In this document: positions 24,509 to 33,545 of the stretch, piece after piece
Layout: each line of letters begins with the position of its first letter
Position numbering within the stretch: the stretch's first letter is position 1
Assembly (NCBI RefSeq): GCF_028553785.1
Contig: NZ_CP067136.1
Coordinates: 248,001 to 312,000 of the forward strand
Origin: Paracoccus fistulariae
GTDB lineage: Bacteria; Pseudomonadota; Alphaproteobacteria; Rhodobacterales; Rhodobacteraceae
DNA length: 64,000 nucleotides
Direction: 5' to 3'
The notes under the pieces: model-generated
Told to the model about the DNA's origin: nothing
Databases searched by the model: none
Seen by the model: only the letters and a program-made list of their open reading frames with translations
Program-made: the position numbers and the translations under genes

Positions 24509-24922
24509 ATGGCTGTGCAGAATGGACGTGATCTGCTGATCAAGATGGATATGACTGGGGATGGCGCCTTTGAAACCATCGCCGGGCTGCGTGCGACGCG
24601 GCTGTCGTTCAATGCCGAGACGGTGGATGTCACTAGCCTTGAAAGCGAAGGCGGCTGGCGCGAATTGCTGGGTGGGGCGGGGGTGCGCAGCGCCTCGATC
24701 TCTGGTTCGGGGGTGTTTCGCGATGCCGATACCGACAGTCGCGCCCGACAGATCTTTTTCGACGCCGAGGTGCCGCGCTTTCAGGTGATCATCCCAGATT
24801 TCGGCACTGTCGAAGGTCCGTTTCTGGTCTCGGCGCTGGAATATTCCGGCAGCTATAATGGCGAGGCGACCTATGAAATGACCATGGCCTCGGCCGGGGC
24901 GCTGACCTTCGTGGCGCTGTGA
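24509..24922 (+). CDS. GTA major tail (tube) protein (gp9)
   Basis: A 137-aa TP901-1-type major tail protein that polymerises into the tail tube. Motifs are NGRDLLIKMDMTGDG at the N-terminus, TVDVTSLESEGGWRELL (the conserved W-R segment) and GSYNGEATYEMTMASAGALTF at the C-terminus. ATG at 24509 is preferred over GTG at 24503 because of the GGAGAG spacing. The stop overlaps the gp10 start. Confidence 0.92.
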   Translation: MAVQNGRDLLIKMDMTGDGAFETIAGLRATRLSFNAETVDVTSLESEGGWRELLGGAGVRSASISGSGVFRDADTDSRARQIFFDAEVPRFQVIIPDFGTVEGPFLVSALEYSGSYNGEATYEMTMASAGALTFVAL

Positions 24923-25236
24923 TGGTCAATCCGATGCGGGGCGAGGTCGAGATCGTGCTGGACGGCGCGGCACATGTGGCGCGTCTGACACTGGGCGCGC
25001 TGGCCGAGCTGGAGCAGGATCTGGGCGCGGAAAGCCTGCTGGCGCTGGCCGAGCGGTTCGAGTCAGGCCGCTTCAGCAGTCGCGACGTGCTGGCGGTTCT
25101 GGTCGCCGGGCTTCGCGGCGGCGGCTGGCGCGGGCGTGTCGAGGATCTGCTGAGCGTCGAGATCGAGGGCGGACCGGTGGTTGCCGGGCGGCTGGCGGCC
25201 GAATTGCTGGCCCGCGCCTTCCGGATCGAGGCATGA
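24922..25236 (+). CDS. GTA gp10 family protein
   Basis: A 104-aa protein recognised by position and by the pattern NPMRGEVEIVLDGAAHVARLTLGALAELE, typical of the GTA gp10 family (gene transfer agent tail-assembly chaperone-like). Proteins between tail tube and tape measure in phages usually act as tape-measure chaperones. This is inferred, not shown. The start overlaps gp9 (TGATG), and the end overlaps the next small gene by 4 bp. Confidence 0.85.
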   Translation: MVNPMRGEVEIVLDGAAHVARLTLGALAELEQDLGAESLLALAERFESGRFSSRDVLAVLVAGLRGGGWRGRVEDLLSVEIEGGPVVAGRLAAELLARAFRIEA

Positions 25237-25451
25237 GCCAGTCGGGCGGTCTGGACTGGCCCGGTCTGATGCGGGCCGGGATGCGCGGGTTGGGCCTGGC
25301 GCCGGACCAGTTCTGGGCGCTGACTCCGGCGGAACTGGCGCTGATGCTGGGGGTCGAACAGGGCACGGGGGCAATGACGCGCAGCCGCCTTGCCGATCTG
25401 GCCGCCCGCTTTCCCGATGGGGGCGCGGGCGCCGAAGACGAAATCATCTGA
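25233..25451 (+). CDS. GTA small tail protein (gp10.1, rcc01693-like)
   Basis: A 72-aa protein with WPGLMRAGMRGLGLAPDQFWALTPAELALMLG, the rcc01693/DUF2376 pattern also seen in phage tail-assembly chaperone extensions. It starts in the ATGA overlap with gp10. In many siphophages this second chaperone is made by frameshifting from the first. Here it is a separate coupled cistron. Confidence 0.85.
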   Translation: MSQSGGLDWPGLMRAGMRGLGLAPDQFWALTPAELALMLGVEQGTGAMTRSRLADLAARFPDGGAGAEDEII

Positions 25452-25466
25452 ACAGGGGCAATCATC

Positions 25467-26123
25467 ATGGCCAACAAGGACGGGTTCGGCGCTTCGCTGG
25501 ACCAGCTGGATGAGGGATTCGGCCAGACCAGCCGGATGACGGCAGAGTTCGAGGCGGAACTGGCGCGGCTGCGGCAGTCCATGACCTATACCGCACGTGA
25601 GGTCGGAACGCTGAACCGGGGCATCGAATCCGGTCTGCGCCGGGCATTTGACGATCTGATTTTCGACGGGGCGAAACTGTCGGATGCGCTGAAGGGGATC
25701 GGGAGGTCGATCGCGGATACGGTCTATTCCATTGCGATGAAGCCGGTGGAAAGCGCGCTGGCCGGGACCATCGGCAACAGCCTGACCGGCATGGTGTCCG
25801 GCGCCTTGCCCTTTGCCAATGGCGGCGCCTTTGTGCAGGGCCGCGTGATGCCCTTTGCCAAGGGCGGTGTTGTCAGCCAGCCCACGCATTTCCCGATGCG
25901 CGGTGCCACGGGTCTGATGGGCGAGGCCGGACCAGAGGCGATCATGCCTTTGCGGCGTGGCGCGGATGGCCGTCTGGGCGTCGCGGCCGCGTCGGGGAAC
26001 AGCCGTCCGGTCAATGTCACGGTCAATGTCTCGACCCCCGATGTGGCGGGCTTTCAGCGCAGCCAGTCGCAGATCGCCGCACAGCTTGGCCGGGTGCTGG
26101 CGCGCGGCAACAGAAACAGCTGA
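25467..26123 (+). CDS. GTA tail tape measure protein (gp11)
   Basis: A 218-aa protein, very short for a tape measure but usual for GTAs with their short tails. An N-terminal helical part with repeated polar heptads (residues 1-75) is followed by a hydrophobic stretch (VESALAGTIGNSLTGMVSGALPF). Next comes the Gly-rich GGAFVQGRVMPFAKGGVVSQPTHFPM and LMGEAGPEAIMPL block found at the C-terminus of many tape measures. The end has the VNVTVNVSTPDVAGFQRSQ strand pattern. Length fixes tail length in this class. Confidence 0.9.
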   Translation: MANKDGFGASLDQLDEGFGQTSRMTAEFEAELARLRQSMTYTAREVGTLNRGIESGLRRAFDDLIFDGAKLSDALKGIGRSIADTVYSIAMKPVESALAGTIGNSLTGMVSGALPFANGGAFVQGRVMPFAKGGVVSQPTHFPMRGATGLMGEAGPEAIMPLRRGADGRLGVAAASGNSRPVNVTVNVSTPDVAGFQRSQSQIAAQLGRVLARGNRNS

Positions 26124-26135
26124 TCGGAGGGCAAG

Positions 26136-26768
26136 ATGGCATTTCATGAGGTTCGTTTCCCCACCAACCTGTCATTCGGCGCCATTGGCGGTCCGGAACG
26201 GCGCACCGAAATCGTGACGCTGGCCAGCGGGTTCGAGGAGCGCAACACCCCCTGGGCCCATGCGCGGCGTCACTATGATGCCGGTATGGGGTTGCGCTCA
26301 TTGGACGATCTGGCGGCGCTGATTGCCTTTTTCGAGGCCCGCGCCGGTCAGTTGCACGGCTTTCGCTGGAAGGATTGGGCGGATTACAAAAGCGGCCTGC
26401 CCTCGGCCCCCGTGGCCTTTGACGATCAGGAGATCGCAAAGGGGGATGGCCAGACCGTCGCCTTTCAGATCGTCAAGAATTACGTCTCGGGCGCGTTCAG
26501 CTATGCCCGACCCATCGTCAAGATCGTCAAGGATACCGTCCGCGCGGGCGCAGGCGGGGTCGAGATGTTCCCGGGCGCGCATTTCCAGGTGGATCACCTG
26601 ACCGGGACGATCACCTTCAAGGATCCGCCGCCCGTGGGCGCCGAGATCACGGCAGGGTTCGAATTCGACGTGCCGGTGCGGTTCGACATGGATCGGATCG
26701 CGGTCTCGGTCGCCTCTTTCCAGTCGGGCGAGGTGCCGCAGATCCCGGTGGTGGAGGTGCGGCTATGA
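26136..26768 (+). CDS. GTA distal tail protein, DUF2460 (gp12)
   Basis: A 210-aa DUF2460 protein that forms the distal tail ring to which the hub attaches. Signatures are FHEVRFPTNLSFGAIGGPERRT at the N-terminus, WAHARRHYDAGMGLRSLDDLAALIAFFEARAGQLHGFRWKDW, and the C-terminal PVRFDMDRIAVSV. The stop overlaps gp13 by 4 bp. Confidence 0.93.
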   Translation: MAFHEVRFPTNLSFGAIGGPERRTEIVTLASGFEERNTPWAHARRHYDAGMGLRSLDDLAALIAFFEARAGQLHGFRWKDWADYKSGLPSAPVAFDDQEIAKGDGQTVAFQIVKNYVSGAFSYARPIVKIVKDTVRAGAGGVEMFPGAHFQVDHLTGTITFKDPPPVGAEITAGFEFDVPVRFDMDRIAVSVASFQSGEVPQIPVVEVRL

Positions 26769-27598
26769 CGACGACGACCTGGGCACGTGCCTGGATGATC
26801 CGGCGCAAGGATGGGCTGGTTCTGGGCTTTACCGATCACGATGCGGCGCTGAATTTCGAAGGCATTCGCTTTCGCCCGGATCACGGCATGTCGGCGCGCG
26901 CGCTGGTGCAGGGATCCGGCCTGTCGGTCGACAATTCCGAGGCCGCCGGCGCCCTGTCGGATGACGCGATCAGCGAACGTGACATTCTGGCCGGTCGCTG
27001 GGACGCCGCAGAGCTGAAGATGTGGGAGGTTGACTGGTCCGATACCGGCAAGCGCCGCCTGACCTTCGCCGGGTCGCTGGGCGAGGTGTCGCGTGCGAAT
27101 GGCGAATTCCGCGCCGAATTGCGTGGTCTGGCCGAGCCGCTGAACAGCGCGCGTGGCCGGGTCTTTCATCCGCGCTGTTCGGCGCGGCTTGGCGATGGCT
27201 GCTGCAAGCTGGATCTTGTGGCTGGCGGTTTCCAGACCGAGATTGTCGTCGAGGGTCTGGAGGATGGCCGTATCTTCCGCTTCTCGCAATTTCCCGATGC
27301 CGCGCCACGCTGGTTCGAGGGCGGGGTCCTGCGGGTGCTGAGCGGCGAGGCAGCGGATCTGCAGGGCAAGATCAAGAATGACGTTACGCTGAAAGGCGGC
27401 GGGCGCGAGATCGAGCTGTGGCAGTCGCTGGGCCTGTCGCCGCAGCCCTCGGATCGTTTGCGGCTGGTTGCGGGATGCGACAAACGCGCGGCCACCTGCC
27501 GGCAGAAATTCAACAATATGCTGAATTTCAGGGGCTTTCCGCATCTGCCCAGCGAAGACTGGCTGCTGGCGCCGCAGGTGGGGTCACGCAATGGATAA
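26765..27598 (+). CDS. GTA baseplate hub protein, DUF2163 (gp13)
   Basis: A 277-aa DUF2163/phage BR0599-type protein of the tail hub. The N-terminal LGFTDHDAALNFEGIRF and the C-terminal RLVAGCDKRAATCRQKFNNMLNFRGFPHLP are diagnostic. Four Cys residues (in CSARLGDGCC and GCDKRAATC) match the iron-binding Cys cluster known for this tail family. That function is inferred. The end overlaps gp14 by 8 bp. Confidence 0.92.
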   Translation: MTTTTWARAWMIRRKDGLVLGFTDHDAALNFEGIRFRPDHGMSARALVQGSGLSVDNSEAAGALSDDAISERDILAGRWDAAELKMWEVDWSDTGKRRLTFAGSLGEVSRANGEFRAELRGLAEPLNSARGRVFHPRCSARLGDGCCKLDLVAGGFQTEIVVEGLEDGRIFRFSQFPDAAPRWFEGGVLRVLSGEAADLQGKIKNDVTLKGGGREIELWQSLGLSPQPSDRLRLVAGCDKRAATCRQKFNNMLNFRGFPHLPSEDWLLAPQVGSRNG

Positions 27599-28019
27599 GG
27601 ATGTGGTCGAATTGGCGCGCGGCTGGATCGGCACGCCCTATCAGCATCAGGCCAGTCTTCGCGGCGTGGCCGCCGACTGTCTGGGGCTGATCCGTGGGCT
27701 GTGGCGCGACCTTTATGGTGCAGAGCCTGAAATCGCGCCCGCCTATAGCCCGGATTGGGGAGAGGTCGGTCGGACCGAGGTTCTGATGCAGGCCGCCGTG
27801 CGGCATCTGCTGCCCTTGCCCGCGGATGCCGATCTGGAGCCGGGGCAGGTGCTGCTGTTTCGGATGCGGCAGGGGGCGATTGCCAAGCATCTGGGCGTGA
27901 TATCGCAGGTTGGTGATCTGCCGCGTTTCATCCACGCCTATAACGGTCATGGCGTGATCGACAGCCCGCTGACAATGCCCTGGCGCAACCGGATCGCTGC
28001 CCGGTTCCGCTTTCCCTGA
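27591..28019 (+). CDS. GTA tail peptidase, NlpC/P60 family (gp14)
   Basis: A 142-aa cysteine peptidase. The catalytic residues are Cys30 in AADCLGLIRG, His100 in AKHLGV and His115 in FIHAYNGH. Located at the tail tip, it is thought to cut peptidoglycan of the recipient during entry. No signal peptide is present, as expected for a virion component. It overlaps gp13 by 8 bp and is followed after 23 bp by gp15. Confidence 0.93.
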   Translation: MDKDVVELARGWIGTPYQHQASLRGVAADCLGLIRGLWRDLYGAEPEIAPAYSPDWGEVGRTEVLMQAAVRHLLPLPADADLEPGQVLLFRMRQGAIAKHLGVISQVGDLPRFIHAYNGHGVIDSPLTMPWRNRIAARFRFP

Positions 28020-28042
28020 CATGTTGAAGGAAGGAGGCCAAG

Positions 28043-31000
28043 ATGGCCACAATCGTTCTGTCTGCCGTGGGCGCATCCATCGGCGGTGGCTTCGGTGGCG
28101 CGTTTCTGGGCCTGTCGGGTGCTGTCATCGGTCGCGCCGTCGGAGCGACGATCGGCAATGCGATTGACCAGCGACTGCTGGGCGGCGGCTCGAAGGCGGT
28201 CGAGACGGGTCGCATCGACCGGCTGCGCCTGCAAACGGCGGGCGAGGGGGCGCCGATCCCGCGTTTGTGGGGGCAGATGCGGATTCCCGGGCATGTCATC
28301 TGGGCCTCACCGCTGGAAGAGATTGCACGATCCGAGGATGCAGGCGGGGGCAAGGGATCGCCCAAGACCCGCGTGACCCAGATCAGCTATCGGCTGTCCG
28401 TGGCAATGGCCCTGTGCGAGGGGCGCATTCTGGGTGTCGGTCGCGTCTGGGCCGATGGCGAGGAAATCGCGCCCGCCGATCTGAATATGCGCGTCTATAA
28501 TGGCGGCGAGCGTCAGCTGCCCGATCCCGCCATCGCCGCGCATGAGGGCGAGGCAGCGCCCGCCTATCGCGGGCTGGCCTATGTCGTGCTGGAGGATCTG
28601 AACCTTGAGCCATGGGGCAATCGCATGCCTCAGCTGACCTTCGAGGTGACCTGCCCGGCACAGGACGGGTCCGGTCTGTGCAAAGAGGTTCGTGCCGTCG
28701 CGCTGATCCCCGGGACGGGGGAATATTCGCTGGCGACGACCCCGGTGACGCAGGATCTGGGTCTGGGCGAGATGCGGTCCATCAATGTGAACACGCCGAT
28801 GGGCGGGACCGATTTTACCGCCTCGATGACGACGCTTGGGCGTGAACTGCCCAATGTCGGCTCGGTTTCGCTGGTGGTGTCCTGGTTTGGCAACGATCTG
28901 CGGATCAACCATTGCGCGGTCAAGCCCAAGATCGAAAACAGCGATGGCGAGGGCAGCGAGATGGCCTGGCGCGCGGGTGGGATCGATCGCGGTGCCGCCG
29001 AGCGGGTGGCGCGGGTGAATGATCGTCCGATCTATGGCGGCACGCCCTCGGACCAGTCGGTGATCGAGGCGCTGCGCGCAATTGCGGGCTCCGGCAAGAA
29101 GGCGGTGTTCTATCCCTTCATCCTGATGGATCAGCTTGCCGGGAACGGGTTGCCCGATCCCTATGGCGGCACCGGCCAGCCCGTCATGCCCTGGCGCGGA
29201 CGGGTGACGACCTCGGTTGCGCCGGGCCGGGATGGAACGACCGATGGCACCCCGGATGCGGTTGCCGAGGTCGAGGCTTTCTTTGGCAGCGCCAAGGCCA
29301 GCGATTTTTCCATCGATGGCGACAAGGTCGGCTATCATGGCCCGGAGGAATGGTCCTATCGCCGGTTCATCCTGCATTACGCGCATCTGTGCAAAGCGGC
29401 AGGCGGTGTCGATGCCTTCCTGATCGGCACCGAGATGGTTGCGATGACGCAGATCCGTGGACCGAATAACAGCTATCCTGCGGTCGCGCGGCTGATCCGG
29501 CTGGCGCAGGATGTCCGCGCCATCCTGGGGGCAGGCGTCAAGATCAGCTATGCCGCCGACTGGTCGGAATATTTCGGTCACCATCCGGGCGATGGCAGGT
29601 TGTTCTTTCATCTCGACCCGCTCTGGGCGCATCCCGATATCGATTTCATCGGCATCGACAACTACATGCCCCTGTCGGATTGGCGCGATGGCGAGGATCA
29701 CAAGGACGCGCATTGGGGCCGGATCGACAATCAGGACTATCTGCAGGCCAATGTCTGCGGCGGCGAGGGTTTTGACTGGTACTACGCCAGCAAGGCCGAC
29801 CGCGATGCGCAGCGCCGCAGCCCGATCACCGATGGCGATTATGATGAGGCCTGGGTCTGGCGCTACAAGGATCTGAAAAGCTGGTGGCAGAACCTGCATT
29901 ATAACCGCCCGAACGGGCAGAGGTCGCGTCAGGCGACGGATTGGGTGCCGGGATCGAAGCCCTTCTGGTTCACCGAATATGGCTGCGCCTCGTTGGACAA
30001 GGCGACGAACCAGCCCAACAAGTTTCTGGACGCGATGAGTTCGGAAAGCACGCTGCCCTGGTACTCCAATGCGCAGCGCGATGATGCGATCCAGTCGGCC
30101 TATGTGCAGGCGGCGACCTCTTACTGGGCGAAGCCCGCTAATAACCCGGCGATGGAGGGCGGCGGCCGGATGGTCGATCTGTCGCGCGCCCATATCTGGT
30201 GTTGGGACGCGCGGCCTTTCCCGGCCTTTCCGGGGCGCGGCGATCTGTGGTCGGACGGTCCCGCATGGGAGCGCGGGCATTGGCTGAACGGGCGTGCCGG
30301 TGCCGTGCGGCTCAGCGCGGTGGTGGGCGATATCTGCCGCGAGGCCGGTGTGACCGCCTTTGACGCCCGCGAATTATCCGGTGTCGTGCGCGGCTATCAC
30401 ATCGGCGGAGGAGAGACGGCGCGTGCGGCCCTTCAGCCGCTGATGCTGGCGCATGGTTTCGATGTGGTCGAGCGGGATGGTCAGCTTCAATTCCTGCCCC
30501 GGGATGGCCGCGTCATGGCTGAACTGGGACCAGAGGATCTGGCCATCGCCGAAGAGGTCCGGGATTTCGAGACGGCCCGCGCGGCAGAGCCCGAAACGCA
30601 TGGCTATCTGCGGCTGACCCATGTCGAGGCCGGGGCGGATTACGGCGTCGCCACCGCCGAAACCAGCCTGCCGGATGCGGATCAGGAGACGGTGACGAAC
30701 AGCGAGTTTCCGATGCTGCTGACCCGCGATGAAGGCCATGCGATCGCCGAGCGTTGGCTGGCCGAGGCCGTGGTGTCGCGCGACACGGCGCGCTTTGCGC
30801 TGCCGCCGTCGCTGGCCGATCTGGGGCCGGGCGATGTTGTCCGCATGCGGCATGGCACCGCGCCTGCGAAACGCTGGCGCATCGACCGCGTGGAACGCGC
30901 GGGCGCGATCACCGTCGATGCGGTCAGGGTCGAGCCGGGCGTCTATCGTCCGGCACTGACGGTCACGCCGGAACGCCCGGTACGCCGCTATGTGCCGCCA

Positions 31001-31927
31001 ATGCCGGTCTTGCCGCTGTTCATGGATCTGCCATTGCTGCGCGGGGATGAACGACCGCATGCGCCCTATCTGGCGGTGGCGGCAAAGCCCTGGCCGGGGT
31101 CGGTGGCGGCCTATGCCTCGGTCGATGAGGAAGGTGGTTACGATCTGAACGCGCTGCTGACCCAGCGGTCCTATATCGGGCGCACCGAAACCGATCTGGT
31201 GCGGGCCAGCCCGGCGCTGATTGATCGCGGTGCGCGGCTGCGGTTGCGGCTGAAGGACGCCTCTTTGCGGTCGGTGACGTCGAAGGCGCTGCTGGCGGGC
31301 GGCAATATCATCGCCATCGGCGACGGCTCGCTGGAGAATTGGGAGATCGTCCAGTTCACCAAAGCCGAGCCGGTTGCCCGGAATATCTGGCAGATCAGCG
31401 AATTGCTGCGGGGGCAGGCGGGCACGGACGGGATCATGCCCGATATCTGGCCCGCAGGGTCGCATGTCGTCCTTCTGGATGGCGGGCCAAGGCAGGTCAA
31501 ACTGCCGCCGAATGCCCGTGGTCAGGAACGCTTCTGGCGCATTGGCCCGGCCAACCGGCCGCCGGATGATGCCAGCTATCGCGCACGCGTCACAGAGGCG
31601 CGCGGCATCGGGCTGCGCCCCTATGCGCCCTGCCATCTGCGGGCCAAAGGCAATCTGATCAGCTGGGTCCGGCGCAGCCGCGTCGATGGCGACAGCTGGG
31701 ACGGGTCCGAAATCCCATTGGGCGAGGCCAGCGAGACCTATCGCCTGCGGATCATCAAGGGCGGCACCGTCCTGCATCAGGTTGATCTGGATCAGCCATT
31801 CTACAGCGTTCCGGCCGAGATCTGGGCAAGCGCCACCACGGGTGGTCCCTGCACGGTTGCCGTGGCGCAGCTTTCGGACCGTTTCGGTCCCGGTCCATTC
31901 GTCAGGAGGAAATTCGATGACCAGTGA
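28043..31927 (+). CDS. GTA host-specificity/baseplate megatron protein (gp15)
   Basis: A 1294-aa protein, the largest in the cluster and of normal length for gp15. A glycine-rich hydrophobic N-terminus (about residues 1-45) is followed by the tail-associated domain with LWGQMRIPGHVIWASPL. A GTA TIM-barrel glycoside-hydrolase-like domain comes next at about 430-730 (SYAADWSEYFGHHPGDG, FIGIDNYMPLSDW, FWFTEYGCASLDK), then a Phage-tail_3 domain (about 790-950) and C-terminal beta modules. It forms the hub and the receptor-contacting part of the baseplate. The last 11 bp overlap the DUF2793 gene. Confidence 0.95.
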   Translation: MATIVLSAVGASIGGGFGGAFLGLSGAVIGRAVGATIGNAIDQRLLGGGSKAVETGRIDRLRLQTAGEGAPIPRLWGQMRIPGHVIWASPLEEIARSEDAGGGKGSPKTRVTQISYRLSVAMALCEGRILGVGRVWADGEEIAPADLNMRVYNGGERQLPDPAIAAHEGEAAPAYRGLAYVVLEDLNLEPWGNRMPQLTFEVTCPAQDGSGLCKEVRAVALIPGTGEYSLATTPVTQDLGLGEMRSINVNTPMGGTDFTASMTTLGRELPNVGSVSLVVSWFGNDLRINHCAVKPKIENSDGEGSEMAWRAGGIDRGAAERVARVNDRPIYGGTPSDQSVIEALRAIAGSGKKAVFYPFILMDQLAGNGLPDPYGGTGQPVMPWRGRVTTSVAPGRDGTTDGTPDAVAEVEAFFGSAKASDFSIDGDKVGYHGPEEWSYRRFILHYAHLCKAAGGVDAFLIGTEMVAMTQIRGPNNSYPAVARLIRLAQDVRAILGAGVKISYAADWSEYFGHHPGDGRLFFHLDPLWAHPDIDFIGIDNYMPLSDWRDGEDHKDAHWGRIDNQDYLQANVCGGEGFDWYYASKADRDAQRRSPITDGDYDEAWVWRYKDLKSWWQNLHYNRPNGQRSRQATDWVPGSKPFWFTEYGCASLDKATNQPNKFLDAMSSESTLPWYSNAQRDDAIQSAYVQAATSYWAKPANNPAMEGGGRMVDLSRAHIWCWDARPFPAFPGRGDLWSDGPAWERGHWLNGRAGAVRLSAVVGDICREAGVTAFDARELSGVVRGYHIGGGETARAALQPLMLAHGFDVVERDGQLQFLPRDGRVMAELGPEDLAIAEEVRDFETARAAEPETHGYLRLTHVEAGADYGVATAETSLPDADQETVTNSEFPMLLTRDEGHAIAERWLAEAVVSRDTARFALPPSLADLGPGDVVRMRHGTAPAKRWRIDRVERAGAITVDAVRVEPGVYRPALTVTPERPVRRYVPPMPVLPLFMDLPLLRGDERPHAPYLAVAAKPWPGSVAAYASVDEEGGYDLNALLTQRSYIGRTETDLVRASPALIDRGARLRLRLKDASLRSVTSKALLAGGNIIAIGDGSLENWEIVQFTKAEPVARNIWQISELLRGQAGTDGIMPDIWPAGSHVVLLDGGPRQVKLPPNARGQERFWRIGPANRPPDDASYRARVTEARGIGLRPYAPCHLRAKGNLISWVRRSRVDGDSWDGSEIPLGEASETYRLRIIKGGTVLHQVDLDQPFYSVPAEIWASATTGGPCTVAVAQLSDRFGPGPFVRRKFDDQ

Positions 31928-32624
31928 AACCAAGCGTTTGGGAATGCCCCTGCTTCAGGCCGCGCAGGCGCAGAAACATGTGACCGTGAATGAGGCGCTG
32001 ATGCGGCTGGACGGGGCGGTCAATCTGGTGCTGCAAAGCACGGATGCGACCTCGCCGCCCGGAGCGGTGATCGACGGTCAATGCTGGGGCGTCCCCGATG
32101 GTGCCCTTGGCGGTTGGTCCGGTCAGGGCGGCAAGATCGCCATCGGATCTAACGGAGGCTGGATCTTCGTTCCGGCGACGGCCGGCATGCGGGCATTCAT
32201 TCTGGATCGCGGTGTCGAGGCCATTCATGGCGGCGCGGCCTGGGTCTATGGCGCGCTGAGCCTTGGGCGTCTGGGCTCTGGCCTGCTTTCCAATATGATC
32301 GAGGCCGATGTGACCGTGGGTGAGGGCGCCAGTTTCGACACCGGCGTGACGATCCCCGCGAATGTCATGGTGATCGGCGCCACGGCCAAGGTTCTGAACA
32401 CGCTGACCGGGACGCTGAACACCTGGTCGCTGGGCACCGGCGGCGCGACGGATCGCTTTGGCAACGGGTTGGGGAAATCGGTGGGGTCTTATGCCCGGGG
32501 ATTGCTGGGCGCGCCGATGACCTATTACTCCGCCGCCAACCTGATCATGACCGCGTCCGGGGGCAATTTCACGGGAGGAGAGGTGCGCCTGGCGGTTCAT
32601 TGGCTGGAATTGCACATTCCGTAA
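31917..32624 (+). CDS. DUF2793 protein, probable GTA tail fibre
   Basis: A 235-aa DUF2793 protein. The N-terminal LGMPLLQAAQAQKHVTVNEALMRLDGAV and GQCWGVPDGALGGWSGQGGKIA are diagnostic of this tail-fibre-associated domain. The C-terminal 90 residues are beta-rich and end VRLAVHWLELHIP, as in receptor-binding or trimerising tips. The ATG at 31917 has AGGAGGAAA upstream and lies inside the end of gp15, so it is coupled to it. In R. capsulatus a DUF2793 tail-fibre gene used by RcGTA (rcc00171) sits at a different locus. Here it closes the main cluster. Confidence 0.9.
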   Translation: MTSETKRLGMPLLQAAQAQKHVTVNEALMRLDGAVNLVLQSTDATSPPGAVIDGQCWGVPDGALGGWSGQGGKIAIGSNGGWIFVPATAGMRAFILDRGVEAIHGGAAWVYGALSLGRLGSGLLSNMIEADVTVGEGASFDTGVTIPANVMVIGATAKVLNTLTGTLNTWSLGTGGATDRFGNGLGKSVGSYARGLLGAPMTYYSAANLIMTASGGNFTGGEVRLAVHWLELHIP

Positions 32625-32709
32625 TTTTCGGTTTACCTCTGGCCTGCGCTTTTCCCCTGCCTACATATCGTTTAAGAAAAGGGTCCAGAGGGTAGCGCAG
32701 GGCAACCGA

Positions 32710-33528
32710 ATGAACATGCAAACCAGCGACAAGAAAGCGCTGCGATTGGATCGGGATGCGATCTGGGCGCAGCTTTGCGATGAAGCGCAGCAAGCTGTTC
32801 AGGACGAACCCTTGCTGGGGTCTTTGATCCATGCAGGGCTGTTGCATCATCCCAGTTTTGAAGCGGCGCTGGCCTATCGGTTCTCGCTGAAACTGGCCAG
32901 CGGAGAGATGAGCGAACAGATTCTGCGCGAGATCGCGGATCAGGCTTATCGGACGTCGCCCGAATTGGGCGATGCGGCGCGCCGCGATCTGATGGCCGTC
33001 TATGATCGGGATCCCGCCACCCACCGGATGTTGCAGCCGGTGCTGTTCTTCAAGGGGTTTCAGGCCCTGCAAGCCTATCGCATGGCGCATTGGCTGTGGC
33101 AGCAAGAGCGGCGCGATATGGCCTATTTCGTGCAGATGCGCTGCTCGGAATGCTTTGGCGTCGATATCCATCCGGCGGCGCGTATCGGGACGGGTGTGAT
33201 GATCGATCACGCCCATTCCATCGTTATCGGAGAGACGGCACGTGTCGGTAATGACGTGTCGATGCTGCATTCGGTGACGCTGGGCGGGACAGGCAAAGCC
33301 GATGGCGACCGGCATCCCAAGATCGAGGAAGGCGTTCTCATCGGTGCAGGCGCGAAGGTGCTGGGCAATATTCGCGTGGGCCATCATTCGCGCATCGCCT
33401 CGGGCTCGGTCGTTCTGCACGACGTGCCCGATTGCAAGACCGTTGCAGGGGTGCCTGCGCGGATCGTCGGCGACGCGGGCTGCCCGGATCCTTCGCTCAG
33501 CATGAACCAGCTTTTGGAAACGGATTAG
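32710..33528 (+). CDS. cysE: Serine O-acetyltransferase
   Basis: A 272-aa enzyme making O-acetylserine from serine and acetyl-CoA, the first step of cysteine synthesis. The N-terminal helical SATase domain (about residues 15-155) is followed by a left-handed beta helix of hexapeptide repeats. Active-site residues are in GVMIDHAHSIVIGETARVG and the SVTLGGTGK loop. The end has VPDCKTVAGVPARIVG. It starts at ATG 32710, and another ATG two codons later is possible. Its stop overlaps a hairpin shared with pyrD. Confidence 0.93.
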   Translation: MNMQTSDKKALRLDRDAIWAQLCDEAQQAVQDEPLLGSLIHAGLLHHPSFEAALAYRFSLKLASGEMSEQILREIADQAYRTSPELGDAARRDLMAVYDRDPATHRMLQPVLFFKGFQALQAYRMAHWLWQQERRDMAYFVQMRCSECFGVDIHPAARIGTGVMIDHAHSIVIGETARVGNDVSMLHSVTLGGTGKADGDRHPKIEEGVLIGAGAKVLGNIRVGHHSRIASGSVVLHDVPDCKTVAGVPARIVGDAGCPDPSLSMNQLLETD

Positions 33529-33545
33529 ACGCGCGAAAGCGCGTC
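33528..33545. terminator. Hairpin shared by the convergent cysE and pyrD stop codons
   Basis: GACGCGC (33528-33534), GAAA, GCGCGTC (33539-33545). A perfect 7-bp stem with a GNRA tetraloop begins at the last base of the cysE TAG and ends within the pyrD TGA. No T-run follows on either strand. Confidence 0.5.

Noticed and set aside
28307..30280. Minus-strand open frame of about 657 codons inside the GTA gp15 gene
   Set aside because: Shadow of gp15; no homology-like motifs and no ribosome-binding site.
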